From the NCBI GenBank assembly GCA_947652605.1, contig OX393579.1, forward strand, positions 54,725,774-54,789,773: a stretch of DNA of 64,000 bases, written 5' to 3'. This stretch comes from Elmis aenea (lineage: Eukaryota; Arthropoda; Insecta; Coleoptera; Elmidae). The notes beneath the pieces were generated by a model, which worked only from the letters and a program-made list of their open reading frames with translations, was not told where the DNA came from and searched no databases. Each line of letters begins with the position of its first letter. The first letter of the stretch is position 1. The position numbers were made by a program, and so were the translations under genes. This document shows positions 63,285 through 64,000 of the stretch, in pieces.

Positions 63285-63860
63285 TTTTCTTAAAACTACA
63301 GCAAATGGCTTTAAACTTCTTATACACATTAGTTATGAGCGAATTAGGGATTATTAGCCCCTAAATACAATTTTTAATTTTTCGCGAAAAATGGGAAAAG
63401 TACAAAGGCTATAGTCTTTGCACTTTTTTCGACAAAAAAATCGATTTTCTTAAAACTACAGCAAATGGCTTCAAACTTCTTATACACGTTAGTTATGAGC
63501 GAATTAAGAATTATTAGCCCCTAAATACGATTTTTAATTTTTCGCGAAAAATGGGAAAAGTACAAAGGCTATAGTCTTTGCACTTTTTTCGACAAAAAAA
63601 TCGATTTTCTTAAAACTACAGCAAATGGCTTCAAACTTCTTATACACGTTAGTTATGAGCGAATTAAGGATTATTAGCCCCTAAATACGATTTTTAATTT
63701 TTCGCGAAAAATGGGAAAAGTACAAAGACTATAGTCTTTGCACTTTTTTCGACAAAAAAATCGATTTTCTTAAAACTACAGCAAATGGCTTCAAACTTCT
63801 TATACACGTTAGTTATGAGCAAATTAAGAATTATTAGCCCCTAAATACGATTTTTAATTT
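63281..63860. repeat. tandem repeat of exactly 160 bp, about 3.6 copies
   Basis: The phrase TTTTCTTAAAACTACAGCAA recurs at about 63284, 63444, 63604 and 63764. Each unit contains TTCGCGAAAAATGGGAAAAG, and a CTATAGTCTTTGCACTTTTT phrase follows. Copies are nearly identical, so the array is young. It breaks off near 63860. Confidence 0.93.
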
Positions 63861-64000
63861 TTTGAATTTTGGAAATTAACTTTTAAAATAGTTGAGACAA
63901 ATGGCATTATACTAAGAAAAATAAACTCTATAACATACTAAAATTTGAACAAAATCGTAAAAGCCGTTTTCGAGAAAAATTTTCAAAATTTTTAATTTTC
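63861..64000. other. repeat-like AT-rich edge of the window
   Basis: After the 160-bp array the sequence changes to phrases such as AAAATCGTAAAAGCCGTTTTC and GAGAAAAATTTTC. It resembles satellite-type DNA but shows less than one unit. Confidence 0.35.

Overview
The window is a gene-containing stretch of an insect nuclear genome. The evidence is spliced genes with short GT-AG introns, an insect-type N-terminus on the proteasome subunit Rpt6, a betaPS-type integrin with a duplicated exon, AT-rich spacers and a very heavy load of small DNA transposons. A beetle or related insect is plausible, but the sequence alone does not settle the order. No bacterial, viral or CRISPR-like system is present.

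Genes, left to right: Rer1 (minus, 1505-2558) and NECAP (plus, 2969-5662) diverge from a 410-bp spacer. The 26S proteasome ATPase Rpt6 (minus, 9696-13188) and the complex I subunit ND-B17 (plus, 13461-13955) diverge from a 272-bp spacer. A TRMT10A-type tRNA methyltransferase follows (plus, 14235-15802). Next come a FAM134/RETREG-type ER-phagy receptor (minus, 18831-21477) and the large integrin beta gene (myospheroid type, minus, 23691-35034). The last cellular gene is Elongator subunit Elp2 (plus, 39417-43817). All were rebuilt exon by exon with consistent splice phases. They are housekeeping or adhesion genes and do not form one pathway. Rer1, NECAP and RETREG share a membrane-traffic/ER theme, and NECAP-dependent endocytosis could act on integrins, but nothing shows co-regulation.

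Mobile and repetitive DNA: introns and spacers hold many non-autonomous elements. These include hAT-like MITEs with 8-bp target duplications, palindromic elements flanked by TA, mariner relics, pogo-like ends and non-LTR retrotransposon fragments. One retroelement (58446-60890) keeps a 768-codon reverse transcriptase frame. From 45348 to 56238 lies a satellite array of about 62 monomers of about 172 bp, with an 8-monomer higher-order repeat of about 1378 bp in its right half. The right edge of the window enters a 160-bp tandem repeat.

The two observations I rate highest are these. (1) The integrin gene has a second, previously easy-to-miss exon at 29702-29786. It has the same length (85 nt) and phase as exon 31547-31631 and codes for an alternative version of the specificity-determining loop, so the two look mutually exclusive. 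(2) The 172-bp satellite appears to be an expansion of tandem monomers lying inside a 1.5-kb hAT-like element. One complete copy of that element sits in a NECAP intron, and a second copy with one extra monomer sits directly beside the satellite array.
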